DNA from: Deferrisoma camini S3R1
GTDB taxonomy: Bacteria > Desulfobacterota > Deferrisomatia > Deferrisomatales > Deferrisomataceae
Length of the DNA: 64,000 nucleotides
Direction: 5' to 3'
NCBI RefSeq assembly: GCF_000526155.1
Contig: NZ_JAFN01000001.1
Location: 2,443,014-2,507,013 of the forward strand
The notes under the pieces are model-generated. The model made no database searches. It was not told the DNA's origin and saw only the letters and a list, made by a program, of their open reading frames with translations. Shown piece by piece: positions 25,927 to 33,786 of the stretch. The position numbers were made by a program, and so were the translations under genes. Within the stretch, counting starts at the first letter, position 1. Each line of letters starts with the position of its first letter.

Positions 25927-25949
25927 CCCCGGTCCATCGTCACGGAACA

Positions 25950-25986
25950 GGGGCGGCCTTCCGGCCGGGGCCGCCCCTTCCTTTTG
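25950..25986 (+). terminator. Intrinsic terminator of the acyl-CoA synthetase gene
   Basis: GGGGCGGCC pairs with GGCCGCCCC around a ten-base loop, followed by TTCCTTTT. Confidence 0.9.
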
Positions 25987-26124
25987 ACCCAAAATTCTAC
26001 CCAACGTTTGGTTGATTGTCGGCGGCGACCGACCCGGGCGGGCGCCGCAAGGGGGGGCGTTTGTCGCCTTGTCTTCGGAACATCCGAGGGAAATCGTGTT
26101 CATCAGGAGGGAAGGAGAGATCCC

Positions 26125-26415
26125 ATGAACTCCCCGTACCGCAAGGAGTGCTGGCTCGCCCTGACCGCGTTCGTGGTCGCGGCGTTCCTGACCCACATCT
26201 ACCCGCTGTACTTCCTGTTCCCCAAGCTGACCGAGATGAAGCTGTTCGGGTTCCCGGCCCACTACTTCCTGACCCTGTTCCTGGGCTGGGTGGTGCTCAT
26301 GCCCCTGTACGCCCTGTACATCCGGGTCAGCGAGAAGATCGACCAGCAGATCGTGGAGACCAGCCGCCCGGACGCCGAACCCGAGGTCCGGCTCGCCGCA
26401 GGAGGGGAGCGATGA
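26125..26415 (+). CDS. Small membrane subunit of a sodium/solute symporter
   Basis: 96-aa protein with two hydrophobic helices (about 10-30 and 45-70) separated by FPKLTEMKLFGFPAHYF, and a charged tail. Its size, two-helix layout and position directly before an SSS permease fit the small subunits (DUF485/DUF4212-like) of acetate-type symporters. ATG at 26125 has GGAAGGAGAG upstream. Its stop overlaps the permease start (ATGA). The palindrome CCAACGTTTGG about 120 bp upstream may be an operator. Confidence 0.75.
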   Translation: MNSPYRKECWLALTAFVVAAFLTHIYPLYFLFPKLTEMKLFGFPAHYFLTLFLGWVVLMPLYALYIRVSEKIDQQIVETSRPDAEPEVRLAAGGER

Positions 26416-28211
26416 GACGCGCCGCCCGACACGCCCTGCCCGTGGCTCTGGGGCTCGTGCCCGCCGTGGCCCGGGCCGCCGACGGGATGCAGACCTACCG
26501 GTTCCAGCCCACCCAGAGCCTTTCGACCCTGGGGCTCGTGTACACCCTGGGCATGGTCACCCTGTTCCTGTGGGTGGGGTGGTGGTCCAAGCGGCGGGTT
26601 TCCACGACCGACGACTACTACACCGCCGGCCGGGGGATCGGGGCCCTCTCGAACGGCCTGGCCATGACCTCCAACTACATGAGCCTGGCCACGTTCCTGG
26701 GGTTCACGGCGCTCCTGTGGAAGCTCCAGTTCCTGCTCGTGGCGTTCGTGATGAGCTGGCTGGGCGGGTTCGTGCTGATCTCGGTCAGTGTGGCCCCGAG
26801 CCTGCGGCGCTGGGGCAAGTTCACCAGCATGCAGTTCATCGGCGAGCGCTACGGCAGCACCGCCAAGATCATCTCGGTGCTGTGCATGATCCTGCTGGCC
26901 CAGCTCTACCTGGTGGGCCAGATGAAGGGCATCGGCAACGTGTTCCAGGTGATGTTCCACTGGGACTACACCACCGGTCTGGTGGTGGGCGGCATCGTGG
27001 TCACCCTGTACGTGACCATCGGAGGAATGTACGGCCTGTCGTACAACCAGACCCTGCAGGCCGTGATCATGGGCATCGCCCTGCTGCTGCCCACCTCGAT
27101 CATCCTGTGGAAGCTCAACGCCGGCCCCGGCGCGGTGTTCCCCCCGTTCGGGTACACCAAGCTGGTGCCCGAGATGGTGGCGGCCCTGCCCACCTACTTC
27201 GACCCGTTCACCACGGTGAGCGGCAAGATCCCGGTGAGCTTCAAGTACTACACCGGCATCGTCTTGAGCCTGGCCATGGGCACCATCGGCCTGCCCCACA
27301 TCGCCATGCGCTACTTCACGGCGCCCTCGGTCAAGGAGGGCAAGAAGGCCACCCTGTGGGGCATCTTCTTCATCGGCCTGGTGTTCTTCACCACCTTCGC
27401 CATCGGGTTCGCCGCCAAGCTCTACACCACCAAGGTCCTGAACGCCCAGGGGCTCGCCATCGACCCCAAGGAGGCGGATCTACTGGTGGTGATCATGAGC
27501 CAGGCGTTCACCCCGGCCTGGGTGGCGGCCCTGCCCATCGCCGGCGCCTTGGCCGCGGGGCTCTCCACCGTGGGCGGTCTGCTCATGGTGATCGGCACGG
27601 GCATCGGCCACGACATCTACACCACCCTGTTCCCCGGAGCCGACGACCGCCGCAAGATGAAGATGGGGCTCTTCTTCACCGCGTTCGGCGGCGTGGTGAC
27701 GATCCTCCTGGCCCTGCGGCCCCCCGAGTTCCTGCTGACCAGCGTGATCTGGGCCTACGTGGTGTCGGCCTCCACGTTTACGCCGGTGCTGATCCTGGGC
27801 ATCTGGTGGAAGGGGGCGAACCGGGCCGGGGCCATCGCAGGGATGGTGGTGGGCGGCCTGCTCTCGGTGGTGCTGTGGTGGACCAAGGGCCAGCTGTTCG
27901 GGCTGCAGCTCGTACAGCTGGGGCCGTTGGGGCACCTGGTGGCCGCCATCTTCACCGCCTCGGCCGCCTGGTTCGTGACCATCGTGGTGAGCCTGGTAAC
28001 CGGCGGGGAGAAGGACGAACGGATCCTGCGGGAGGTGGACCGGATCCACGGCTGGCTCGACTACGACCCGGCCCGATACAACGGCAAGCTCTTTCCCGTG
28101 GCCTGCGCGGCCCTGGCCCTGGTGCTGATGGTGTGGTCGGCCATACCCACCTCGGCCCCGCCGAAGACCGCCCGGAGCCCGGCACCGGCCGCCACCGTGG
28201 CCCGCCGGTAG
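26412..28211 (+). CDS. Sodium:solute symporter, acetate (ActP-like) type
   Basis: 599-aa inner-membrane permease of the SSS family, about 13-14 helices. A cleavable-looking signal (LPVALGLVPAVARA) precedes the first helix, as in ActP. DDYYTAGRGIGALSNGLAMTSNYMSLATFLG carries the sodium-binding helix-1 break and GLSTVGGLLMVIGTGIGHDIY the helix-8 site. Together with the small subunit it probably imports acetate or a related short acid for the synthetase encoded upstream. Ends before a strong terminator. Confidence 0.85.
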   Translation: MRRAARHALPVALGLVPAVARAADGMQTYRFQPTQSLSTLGLVYTLGMVTLFLWVGWWSKRRVSTTDDYYTAGRGIGALSNGLAMTSNYMSLATFLGFTALLWKLQFLLVAFVMSWLGGFVLISVSVAPSLRRWGKFTSMQFIGERYGSTAKIISVLCMILLAQLYLVGQMKGIGNVFQVMFHWDYTTGLVVGGIVVTLYVTIGGMYGLSYNQTLQAVIMGIALLLPTSIILWKLNAGPGAVFPPFGYTKLVPEMVAALPTYFDPFTTVSGKIPVSFKYYTGIVLSLAMGTIGLPHIAMRYFTAPSVKEGKKATLWGIFFIGLVFFTTFAIGFAAKLYTTKVLNAQGLAIDPKEADLLVVIMSQAFTPAWVAALPIAGALAAGLSTVGGLLMVIGTGIGHDIYTTLFPGADDRRKMKMGLFFTAFGGVVTILLALRPPEFLLTSVIWAYVVSASTFTPVLILGIWWKGANRAGAIAGMVVGGLLSVVLWWTKGQLFGLQLVQLGPLGHLVAAIFTASAAWFVTIVVSLVTGGEKDERILREVDRIHGWLDYDPARYNGKLFPVACAALALVLMVWSAIPTSAPPKTARSPAPAATVARR

Positions 28212-28228
28212 ACCCCGAGGCGTACATG

Positions 28229-28263
28229 GGAAGGGGGCCCCGAAGGGCCCCCTTCCTTTTTTC
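28229..28263 (+). terminator. Intrinsic terminator of the symporter operon
   Basis: GGGAAGGGGGCC pairs with GGGCCCCCTTCC around a short loop, followed by TTTTTT. The hairpin also reaches the stop codon of the convergent gene starting at 28262. Confidence 0.92.
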
Positions 28264-29002
28264 ATCTCCCTGCACTCTCCGCGCCGCCCTCATCCAACCG
28301 GGGGTACAGCTGCCGGGTGCAGTCGGGGCAGAGGCCGTGGGTGAACTCCAGGCCGGCATGGGTCTTGAGGTAGGTCTCGAGGTGCTCCCAGTAGCCGGCG
28401 TCGTCCCGGATCTTCTTGCACCCCGAGCAGATGGGGACGAGGGCCCTGAGCTCGTGGAGAACCCTGAGATGTCGAGCCAGGACCCGGTTCTGGGCCCACA
28501 GACGCCTCATCATATCGCCAGCCAGCTCGGCCATGGGGTCGTCGCCCCGGTAGCGGTCAAAAGCCCGGACAAGCCGATCGATGTGCCGGGCGTATGCCCC
28601 CTCCGGTCCGCTCTCCACCTCGCCCGAGGCCAGGATTAGGAGGACGTCCATGGCCGGGTCCAGGAGGTAGAACTCCAGCCGGTACGCGGCCAAGAACGCC
28701 CATGCCGGATCCGGGCGCGGAGCCCTGCCCGCGATCTCGGACACGCGCAGCTCGAGCGCGACAAGCTCCCGGACAAGCTGCTCCGGCTCCCCCACCAGGT
28801 CGACCGCGGGCCGATCCGCCCACCTTCGGAGGGCCCGGTTCCAGATCCCTACGTGATCGTTCTCGTCCGACGCCATGGCGCGCCATAGCTCAGACAAACC
28901 GGGGTCATTCGCTTGTTCGGCCAAGCGGAGATAGAAATCGAGGGCCAGACCGTCGATGCGCAGACAGGGTTCCAAGATCTGGCGGGCGGGAATCGATGGC
29001 AT
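28262..29002 (-). CDS. Ferritin-like/rubrerythrin-like protein with C-terminal zinc knuckle
   Basis: 246 aa. The N-terminal ~150 residues look like a four-helix ferritin-like domain (LALDFYLRLAEQANDPGL, DENDHVG, LEFYLLDPAMD), although the full ExxH iron set is incomplete. The C-terminal ~45 residues carry CSGCKKIRDDAGYWEHLE and GLCPDCTRQLYP, a cysteine motif otherwise seen at the end of PAS/GGDEF sensor proteins. ATG at 29002 is preferred on content; TTG at 29104 overlaps the cheY stop and cannot be excluded. Located after cheX-cheY, it may be a redox or metal sensor. Confidence 0.6.
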   Translation of the reverse strand: MPSIPARQILEPCLRIDGLALDFYLRLAEQANDPGLSELWRAMASDENDHVGIWNRALRRWADRPAVDLVGEPEQLVRELVALELRVSEIAGRAPRPDPAWAFLAAYRLEFYLLDPAMDVLLILASGEVESGPEGAYARHIDRLVRAFDRYRGDDPMAELAGDMMRRLWAQNRVLARHLRVLHELRALVPICSGCKKIRDDAGYWEHLETYLKTHAGLEFTHGLCPDCTRQLYPRLDEGGAESAGR

Positions 29003-29100
29003 GGGAAAGTCCAGGAGTTGAGGGAAAGAGCGGCATCGCCGGCCGTCATGGTCCCCGCTCCGGACACGTAAGCGCGGGGCGGGGGGGAACCAGTCTTCGG

Positions 29101-29472
29101 TCAACCGGTCCCGAACACCACCTTGTTCAGAACCTCCACCACCTTCTCCTCCTCGAACGGCTTAAGGATGTAGTGCCTGGCCCCGGCCTTGGCGCACTCC
29201 ACGATCTTGTCCCGGCTCGACATGGAGCTAACCATGATCACCGTGGCCTGGGGGTCGATCTTGCGCAGCAGCACCAGGGTCTGGATGCCCCCCATCTGGG
29301 GCATCACCAGGTCCAGGGTCACGAAGTCGGGCTTGAGCTCCTTGTACTTCTTGACGGCCTCGAGCCCGTTGGAGGCCGTGGCCACCACCTCGCACCCGTG
29401 GCGCTCCAGGATCTTCGTGAGCTCCTTCTGGATATAGGGGCTGTCGTCCACCACCAGGGCCCGTTTCGCCAT
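29101..29472 (-). CDS. CheY-like stand-alone response regulator
   Basis: 123-aa single receiver domain with acidic pair D9-D10, phospho-acceptor D54 (FVTLDLVMPQ), the SSMS switch Ser and LKPF Lys near 104. It has no output domain, so it acts by protein contact. AAGGAGCGGAGTCG precedes the ATG at 29472. The CheX phosphatase gene ends 28 bp upstream, which makes a phosphorylation/dephosphorylation pair. Possible targets include the FliM-like tails on neighbouring proteins or PilB. Confidence 0.9.
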   Translation of the reverse strand: MAKRALVVDDSPYIQKELTKILERHGCEVVATASNGLEAVKKYKELKPDFVTLDLVMPQMGGIQTLVLLRKIDPQATVIMVSSMSSRDKIVECAKAGARHYILKPFEEEKVVEVLNKVVFGTG

Positions 29473-29500
29473 CGACTCCGCTCCTTGCTTCGCTCGCCCG

Positions 29501-29968
29501 TCAGGGCTCCTCGGGCGCCAGGGACACCACCAGATCCACCCGGCCCGCCTCGGTCTCCAGGGGCAGGAGCACGATCTCCATGCCCGTGCCGAAGTCCACG
29601 TTCACCGCTTCCCCGTCCACCACGGTGGGCGGGGTGATTCCCTCCCGCACCCCCAGATCGTAGAGGTGGCCCGTGGCGTTTCCAACGATGGTGTTCGCCA
29701 GCTCCGCCAGGATGGCCCGCACCTCCCGGTCGTCCTCCACCGCCCCCCCGGCGATCCGCTCGGCCACGGCCCAGGCTACGGCATGGGAGGCCGCGAGCAC
29801 CACCGAGCCGTTGAGCCGGCCCTGCAGCCCGATGATGATGCACAGGTTGTCCCCCAGCTCCAACCCCTCGAGTCGCCGGGGCCTCCCCAGCCGCACCGAG
29901 ACCCGGGCCATCTTCTCCAGGACCCGCACCGACGGCACGAGAAACGCGTTCACGTATTCGGCCCGCAT
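29501..29968 (-). CDS. CheX-type chemotaxis phosphatase
   Basis: 155-aa CheC/CheX-family protein with the single catalytic helix ELANTIVGNATG, giving the ExxN motif used to dephosphorylate CheY-P. Core strands (CIIIGLQGRLNGSVVLA, MEIVLLPLETEAGRVDLVV) match the CheX fold. It begins four bases after the pilB stop and precedes cheY, so all three are probably co-transcribed. Confidence 0.85.
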   Translation of the reverse strand: MRAEYVNAFLVPSVRVLEKMARVSVRLGRPRRLEGLELGDNLCIIIGLQGRLNGSVVLAASHAVAWAVAERIAGGAVEDDREVRAILAELANTIVGNATGHLYDLGVREGITPPTVVDGEAVNVDFGTGMEIVLLPLETEAGRVDLVVSLAPEEP

Positions 29969-29971
29969 CCC

Positions 29972-31699
29972 CTAATCCACCGCCTTGGTGACCCGGATCA
30001 CCTCCTCCAGGGTGGTCACCCCGGCCACCACCTTGCGCAGCCCGTCGAACCTGAGATCCCTCAGGCCGTTGGCATGGGCCGCCCGGCGGATCTGGCCCGT
30101 GCTCGCCCGCTCCAGGATCAGGTCCCGGATCGACTCGTCCACCTTCAGCACCTCGTGGATGCCCGTGCGGCCCCGGTACCCGGTGCCCCCACAGTAGCCG
30201 CAGCCCCGGCCCCGGTAAAACGTGACCTTGCCCACCAGGGCTTCGGCCCCGGCCTCGGCGATCTCGGCCGGTTTGGGGTCGTGGGGCGCCTTGCACTGGG
30301 GGCAGATCCGACGCACGAGCCGCTGGGCCAGCACCCCCAACAGGGTGGGCGCCAGCAGGAACGGCGCCACCCCCATCTCCACCAGCCGGGTCACCGAGCT
30401 GGGCGCGTCGTTGGTGTGCAGGGTGGACAGGACCAGGTGGCCGGTCAGGGCCGCCTCGCCGGCGATGTGGCCGGTCTCGGGATCGCGGATCTCGCCGATC
30501 ATGATGATGTCGGGGTCCTGCCGCAGGATCGACCGGAGCGCCCCGGCAAAGGTCAGCCCCCGCTTGGGGTTCACCCCCACCTGATTGATCAGCGGGATCT
30601 GGTACTCCACCGGGTCCTCCACCGTGACGATGTTCTTCTCGATGGAGTTGATCGCGTTGAGGGCCGCGTACAGGGTGGTGGACTTGCCGCTGCCCGTGGG
30701 CCCGGTGACCAACACGATGCCGTTGGGCTGGCGGATCATCGAGTCGAACAGGGCGAGGTTCCGGGGCGAGAACCCCAGGTCCCCCAGGCTCACCCGCACG
30801 CTGGCCCGATCCAGGATCCGCATCACCACCTTTTCGCCGTAGTACACCGGCAGGATGCTCACCCGGAACTCCAGCTCCCGCTCCCCCATCTTGAGCTGGA
30901 TCCGGCCGTCCTGGGGCCGCTGCCGCTCGGAGATGTCCAGGTCCGAGAGGATCTTGACCCGGCTCACCACGGCCGGCGCCAGCCGGGTCGAGAAGGCGAA
31001 CCGCTTGTGGAGGACCCCGTCGATGCGGAACCGCACGAGCAGGTTCTCCTCGCCGGGCTCGATGTGGATGTCGCTGGCGCCCTCGCGCACGGCCAGCTTG
31101 AGTACCTTGTCCACCAGCTTGACGATGGGGGCTTCCTCGCCGGCCCGCCGCAGGCTCTCGATGTCAGCGACCTCGCCCCCCGAGTCCACGTCGAGCCGGC
31201 TCAGGGTGACGAAGTCGTCCTGCTCGTCGTCGGCCTCGTCCTCCCCCCGGTAGTGGGCGTGCACCGCCTGGAGCACCTGGGTCTCGCTGGCCAGCACCGG
31301 CTGGACCGGCCGTTTGAGCATGCCCGAGACGAGATCGATCACCTCGATCTTGGTGGGATCGGCCACGGCCACCGTGACCTCGTCGCCGATGGCGAACAGG
31401 GGGATCACCCGGTGCTTGCGACAGAACTCGGCAGGGATCTGCTCCAGCAGATCCTCCTGGATGTCCACGTCCTCCAGGTCCATCACGGCCAGGTTGAACT
31501 GCCGGCCCAGGGCCTGGAGGTACTCCTTCTCCTTGACGTACCCCGCCTCCACCAGGAACCGGCCCAGGGGCTTGCCCGCAAGGCCCCGGCTCTGGCGCTC
31601 GGCCAGGGCCTGCTCGAGCTCCTCGGGGGTGAGGGCCCCGTCCTCGACCAGGAGCTGGCCCAGGCGGGCCTCGACCTTCTTGGGCATGGCCTGGCTCAC
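29972..31699 (-). CDS. pilB: Type IV pilus/type II secretion ATPase, PilB/GspE family, with c-di-GMP-binding MshEN domain
   Basis: 575-aa hexameric ATPase powering pilus extension or secretion. Two MshEN-like motifs sit at the N-terminus: RLGQLLVEDGALTPEELEQA (residues 12-36 region) and PLGRFLVEAGYVKEKEYLQA (44-67), the pattern that binds c-di-GMP in MshE/PilB. Next come the Walker A GPTGSGKSTTLYAAL, DPDIIMIGEIRD (Asp/Walker B), the His box GHLVLSTLHTNDA and a tetracysteine zinc site (CPQC ... CGYCGG). GTG at 31699 has GGAGGG upstream. Neighbour of a diguanylate cyclase gene two genes away and of cheX/cheY. Confidence 0.88.
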   Translation of the reverse strand: MSQAMPKKVEARLGQLLVEDGALTPEELEQALAERQSRGLAGKPLGRFLVEAGYVKEKEYLQALGRQFNLAVMDLEDVDIQEDLLEQIPAEFCRKHRVIPLFAIGDEVTVAVADPTKIEVIDLVSGMLKRPVQPVLASETQVLQAVHAHYRGEDEADDEQDDFVTLSRLDVDSGGEVADIESLRRAGEEAPIVKLVDKVLKLAVREGASDIHIEPGEENLLVRFRIDGVLHKRFAFSTRLAPAVVSRVKILSDLDISERQRPQDGRIQLKMGERELEFRVSILPVYYGEKVVMRILDRASVRVSLGDLGFSPRNLALFDSMIRQPNGIVLVTGPTGSGKSTTLYAALNAINSIEKNIVTVEDPVEYQIPLINQVGVNPKRGLTFAGALRSILRQDPDIIMIGEIRDPETGHIAGEAALTGHLVLSTLHTNDAPSSVTRLVEMGVAPFLLAPTLLGVLAQRLVRRICPQCKAPHDPKPAEIAEAGAEALVGKVTFYRGRGCGYCGGTGYRGRTGIHEVLKVDESIRDLILERASTGQIRRAAHANGLRDLRFDGLRKVVAGVTTLEEVIRVTKAVD

Positions 31700-31703
31700 C
31701 CGG

Positions 31704-32039
31704 CTACCCTCCGAACAGGGCGTCGATGTCGTCCTGGCTCACCCTCTGCTCCTCGGGCTCGGTCTCTGCATCGGCCGCCTCCTGGGCCGCCTGGAGGAGC
31801 TCAGCCAGGGCCGAGTCCCCCACCGGGGCGGTCTCGGGGACCGGCGGGCCGGCCGGCTCGGGCGGCGCAGCCGCGGCCCGCGCCCCGCGTTCCAGGGCCG
31901 AGCCGCACCCGCCGCAGAACCGGTCGGACGACAGGTTCCGGAACCCGCAGCGGGGGCAGAACGAGGCCAGCGGCAGGCCGCAGCCGCCGCAGAAGTTTCG
32001 CTCCGGAGCGTTCACGTGTCGGCATCGGGAACAGTTCAT
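31704..32039 (-). CDS. Double zinc-ribbon protein with FliM-like C-terminal peptide
   Basis: 111 aa. Two zinc ribbons occupy residues 1-52 (CSRC...FCGGCG, then FCPRCG...FCGGCG). A proline/alanine-rich linker and an acidic helix (LAELLQAAQEAADAETE) follow, and the last residues are SQDDIDALFGG. That ending is nearly the N-terminal CheY-binding peptide of FliM (SQDEIDALL), displaced to a C-terminus. It lies between the receiver-GGDEF gene and pilB with a four-base overlap to the former. Function unknown; an adaptor that recruits a phosphorylated receiver is plausible. Confidence 0.8.
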   Translation of the reverse strand: MNCSRCRHVNAPERNFCGGCGLPLASFCPRCGFRNLSSDRFCGGCGSALERGARAAAAPPEPAGPPVPETAPVGDSALAELLQAAQEAADAETEPEEQRVSQDDIDALFGG

Positions 32040-33046
32040 GGCTTCCTCACCACCACGCGGTTTCGACCCTCGCTCTTGGCCTGGTAGAGGGCCTCGTCGG
32101 CCACGCCGATCAGATCCTGGGCCCGCTGCACCGCGGCCGACGGGCAAGCGGCCACGCCGAAGCTGGCCGTGACCCGGAGGGTCTCTCCCTGGGCCGGGAA
32201 CGGGTGGTTCTCCACGGTCAGCCGCAGGCGCCGGGCGAACTCGGCCGCGCCCTCCACCTCGGTGTGGGGCAGCAGCACGCAGAACTCCTCGCCGCCGTAC
32301 CGGCCGGCCACGTCCGAGGCGCGCACCGCCTCCCTCACGACGCGGCCCAGCTCCCGCAGCACGTCGTCCCCGGCCTGATGGCCGAAGGTGTCGTTCAGGC
32401 GCTTGAAGTGATCGATGTCGAACATCACGAACGACAGGGGGGTGCCGTACCGGTCGGTGCGCTCGAACTCCCGCTCCAGCACCCCCATGAAATGGCGGCG
32501 GTTGTACAGACCGGTGAGGGGGTCGGTGGACGAGAGGACCCGGAGCCGGTCGTTGGAGGTCTTGAGGGCGTCCTGCAGGGCCTTGATCTTGAGCTGGACC
32601 TTGATCCGGGCCAGCAGCTCCCCGGCGTCGAACGGTTTGGTCACGTAGTCGCTGGCCCCCAGCTCCAGGCCCCGGATCTTGGTGTCCACGTCGGCCTCGC
32701 CGGTCAGGATGATGACCGGCACGTCCCGCAGCTCGGGCCGGGACCGGACCAGGGTCAGGAACTTGAAGCCGTCGACCGACGGCATGATCAGGTCGCACAG
32801 GATCAGGTCGGGGGGGGACTCGACGGCCTTCTTGAACCCCTCGAGTCCGTTCGAGGCCTCCCGAGCCTCGGCCACGAAGTCCACGCGGTCCAACAGGGCC
32901 AGCACCTCGCGCCGCAGCCCGGGGGAGTCGTCGATCACAAGGACCCGGAAGTCCCGGCGTCCCATCAGGTCCTGCGGGTCGGGGGGAGACGGGTCCCCTA
33001 TCCCGGGGGCATCCGGTGCCACAGGGGCGCTCGGCTTGGCTTCCAC
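32036..33046 (-). CDS. Response regulator diguanylate cyclase (REC-GGDEF)
   Basis: 336 aa. Receiver domain at residues 33-150 with D39-D40, phospho-acceptor D85 and a KPF Lys; linker helix; GGDEF domain from about 165 with TDPLTGLYNRR, FDIDHFKRLND, catalytic GGEEF and the allosteric inhibitory RASD five residues before it. It is the same layout as PleD/WspR-type enzymes and should make c-di-GMP when phosphorylated. GTG at 33046 (GGAGG upstream) overlaps the previous gene by 49 bp; ATG at 32965 would remove the overlap and keep the domain intact. Adjacent PilB has a c-di-GMP-binding domain. Confidence 0.9.
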   Translation of the reverse strand: MEAKPSAPVAPDAPGIGDPSPPDPQDLMGRRDFRVLVIDDSPGLRREVLALLDRVDFVAEAREASNGLEGFKKAVESPPDLILCDLIMPSVDGFKFLTLVRSRPELRDVPVIILTGEADVDTKIRGLELGASDYVTKPFDAGELLARIKVQLKIKALQDALKTSNDRLRVLSSTDPLTGLYNRRHFMGVLEREFERTDRYGTPLSFVMFDIDHFKRLNDTFGHQAGDDVLRELGRVVREAVRASDVAGRYGGEEFCVLLPHTEVEGAAEFARRLRLTVENHPFPAQGETLRVTASFGVAACPSAAVQRAQDLIGVADEALYQAKSEGRNRVVVRKP

Positions 33047-33786
33047 CCTTCGGTTCCCTCCGCTCGTTCCACGGTGACCCCCGGCGGGAGCCGAAGCACG
33101 AAGAGGTCCGGTTCGAGACCGTCGGCCGGCACCACCCGGGTGAGCTCCATCTCATAATCGGCAGAGGGCTCCCGAAGCTTCAGTCCGATGCGGGCGGGGT
33201 ACCAGAATCCCACCCCGGCCACCCGCCCCTCCCAGGAGATCTCGGCCTCGACCCGGCCCTGCCGCACGAACCGGGCCCGCCGGGGCCGCCGCCCCTCGGG
33301 CCCCCACTCCACCTCCTGGGTCCAGCCGCCCGGGCCCTCGAGCAGGAGCACCGTTCCGCCCTCCGGCGTACGCCAGGCCGCCCGGGCCGGCCCCACGGTG
33401 GGCACCCGGCCCAGCAGCACCCGGCCCAGCCACAGCCCGCCCGTGTCCAGGTCCACGGCCCGGCGCTCGCCCGGCACGTACACCCGGCACCGATCGGCCC
33501 GACACGCCAGGACGAACGCGGCCGTGCCGAACGGCCCGGCCACCGCGTCCAGCCGGACGCCCCGACCCTCGGCCACGGCCGCGCCGAACCGGGCCCGGCC
33601 CCAGGCGCCGGAACGAAGGACCCCGGCCAGCCGGAGCTGCCGGGGTCCGCGGTTGTGCTCCTCGAGGGCCCGGACCCACGGGGCCGGGTCCACGGCGGGG
33701 CCGGCCCCGGGCCGAACGAACCGGGGCCCGCACCCGGCCAGGGCGAGCAGGAGGGCTAGAAATACGGGAGCCACCCGAGCGCTCAT
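32998..33786 (-). CDS. LolB-like/DUF4292 outer-membrane lipoprotein
   Basis: 262-aa lipoprotein with lipobox LALAGC (C19). The rest is a strand-rich LolB/LppX-like fold (LRLAGVLRSGAWGRARF, LDAVAGPFGTAAFVLA, EAEISWEGRVAGVGFWYP). Such proteins shuttle or insert lipoproteins at the outer membrane. ATG overlaps the stop of the TPR gene (ATGA), so the two are translated together. The sequence is too divergent to call it LolB itself. Confidence 0.7.
   Translation of the reverse strand: MSARVAPVFLALLLALAGCGPRFVRPGAGPAVDPAPWVRALEEHNRGPRQLRLAGVLRSGAWGRARFGAAVAEGRGVRLDAVAGPFGTAAFVLACRADRCRVYVPGERRAVDLDTGGLWLGRVLLGRVPTVGPARAAWRTPEGGTVLLLEGPGGWTQEVEWGPEGRRPRRARFVRQGRVEAEISWEGRVAGVGFWYPARIGLKLREPSADYEMELTRVVPADGLEPDLFVLRLPPGVTVERAEGTEGWKPSRAPLWHRMPPG

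Noticed and set aside
26016-26124. Extended N-terminus for the symporter subunit
   Set aside because: The upstream frame lacks family similarity and the ATG at 26125 has a clear GGAAGGAGAG.
29003-29104. Extended TTG start of the ferritin-like protein
   Set aside because: It would overlap the cheY stop and has no ribosome site; kept as an alternative only.
29666-33157. 1163-codon plus-strand frame across the pilB-GGDEF cluster
   Set aside because: Antisense shadow of five well-supported minus-strand genes; composition (His, Leu, Gln, Gly) is that of a reversed GC-rich gene.
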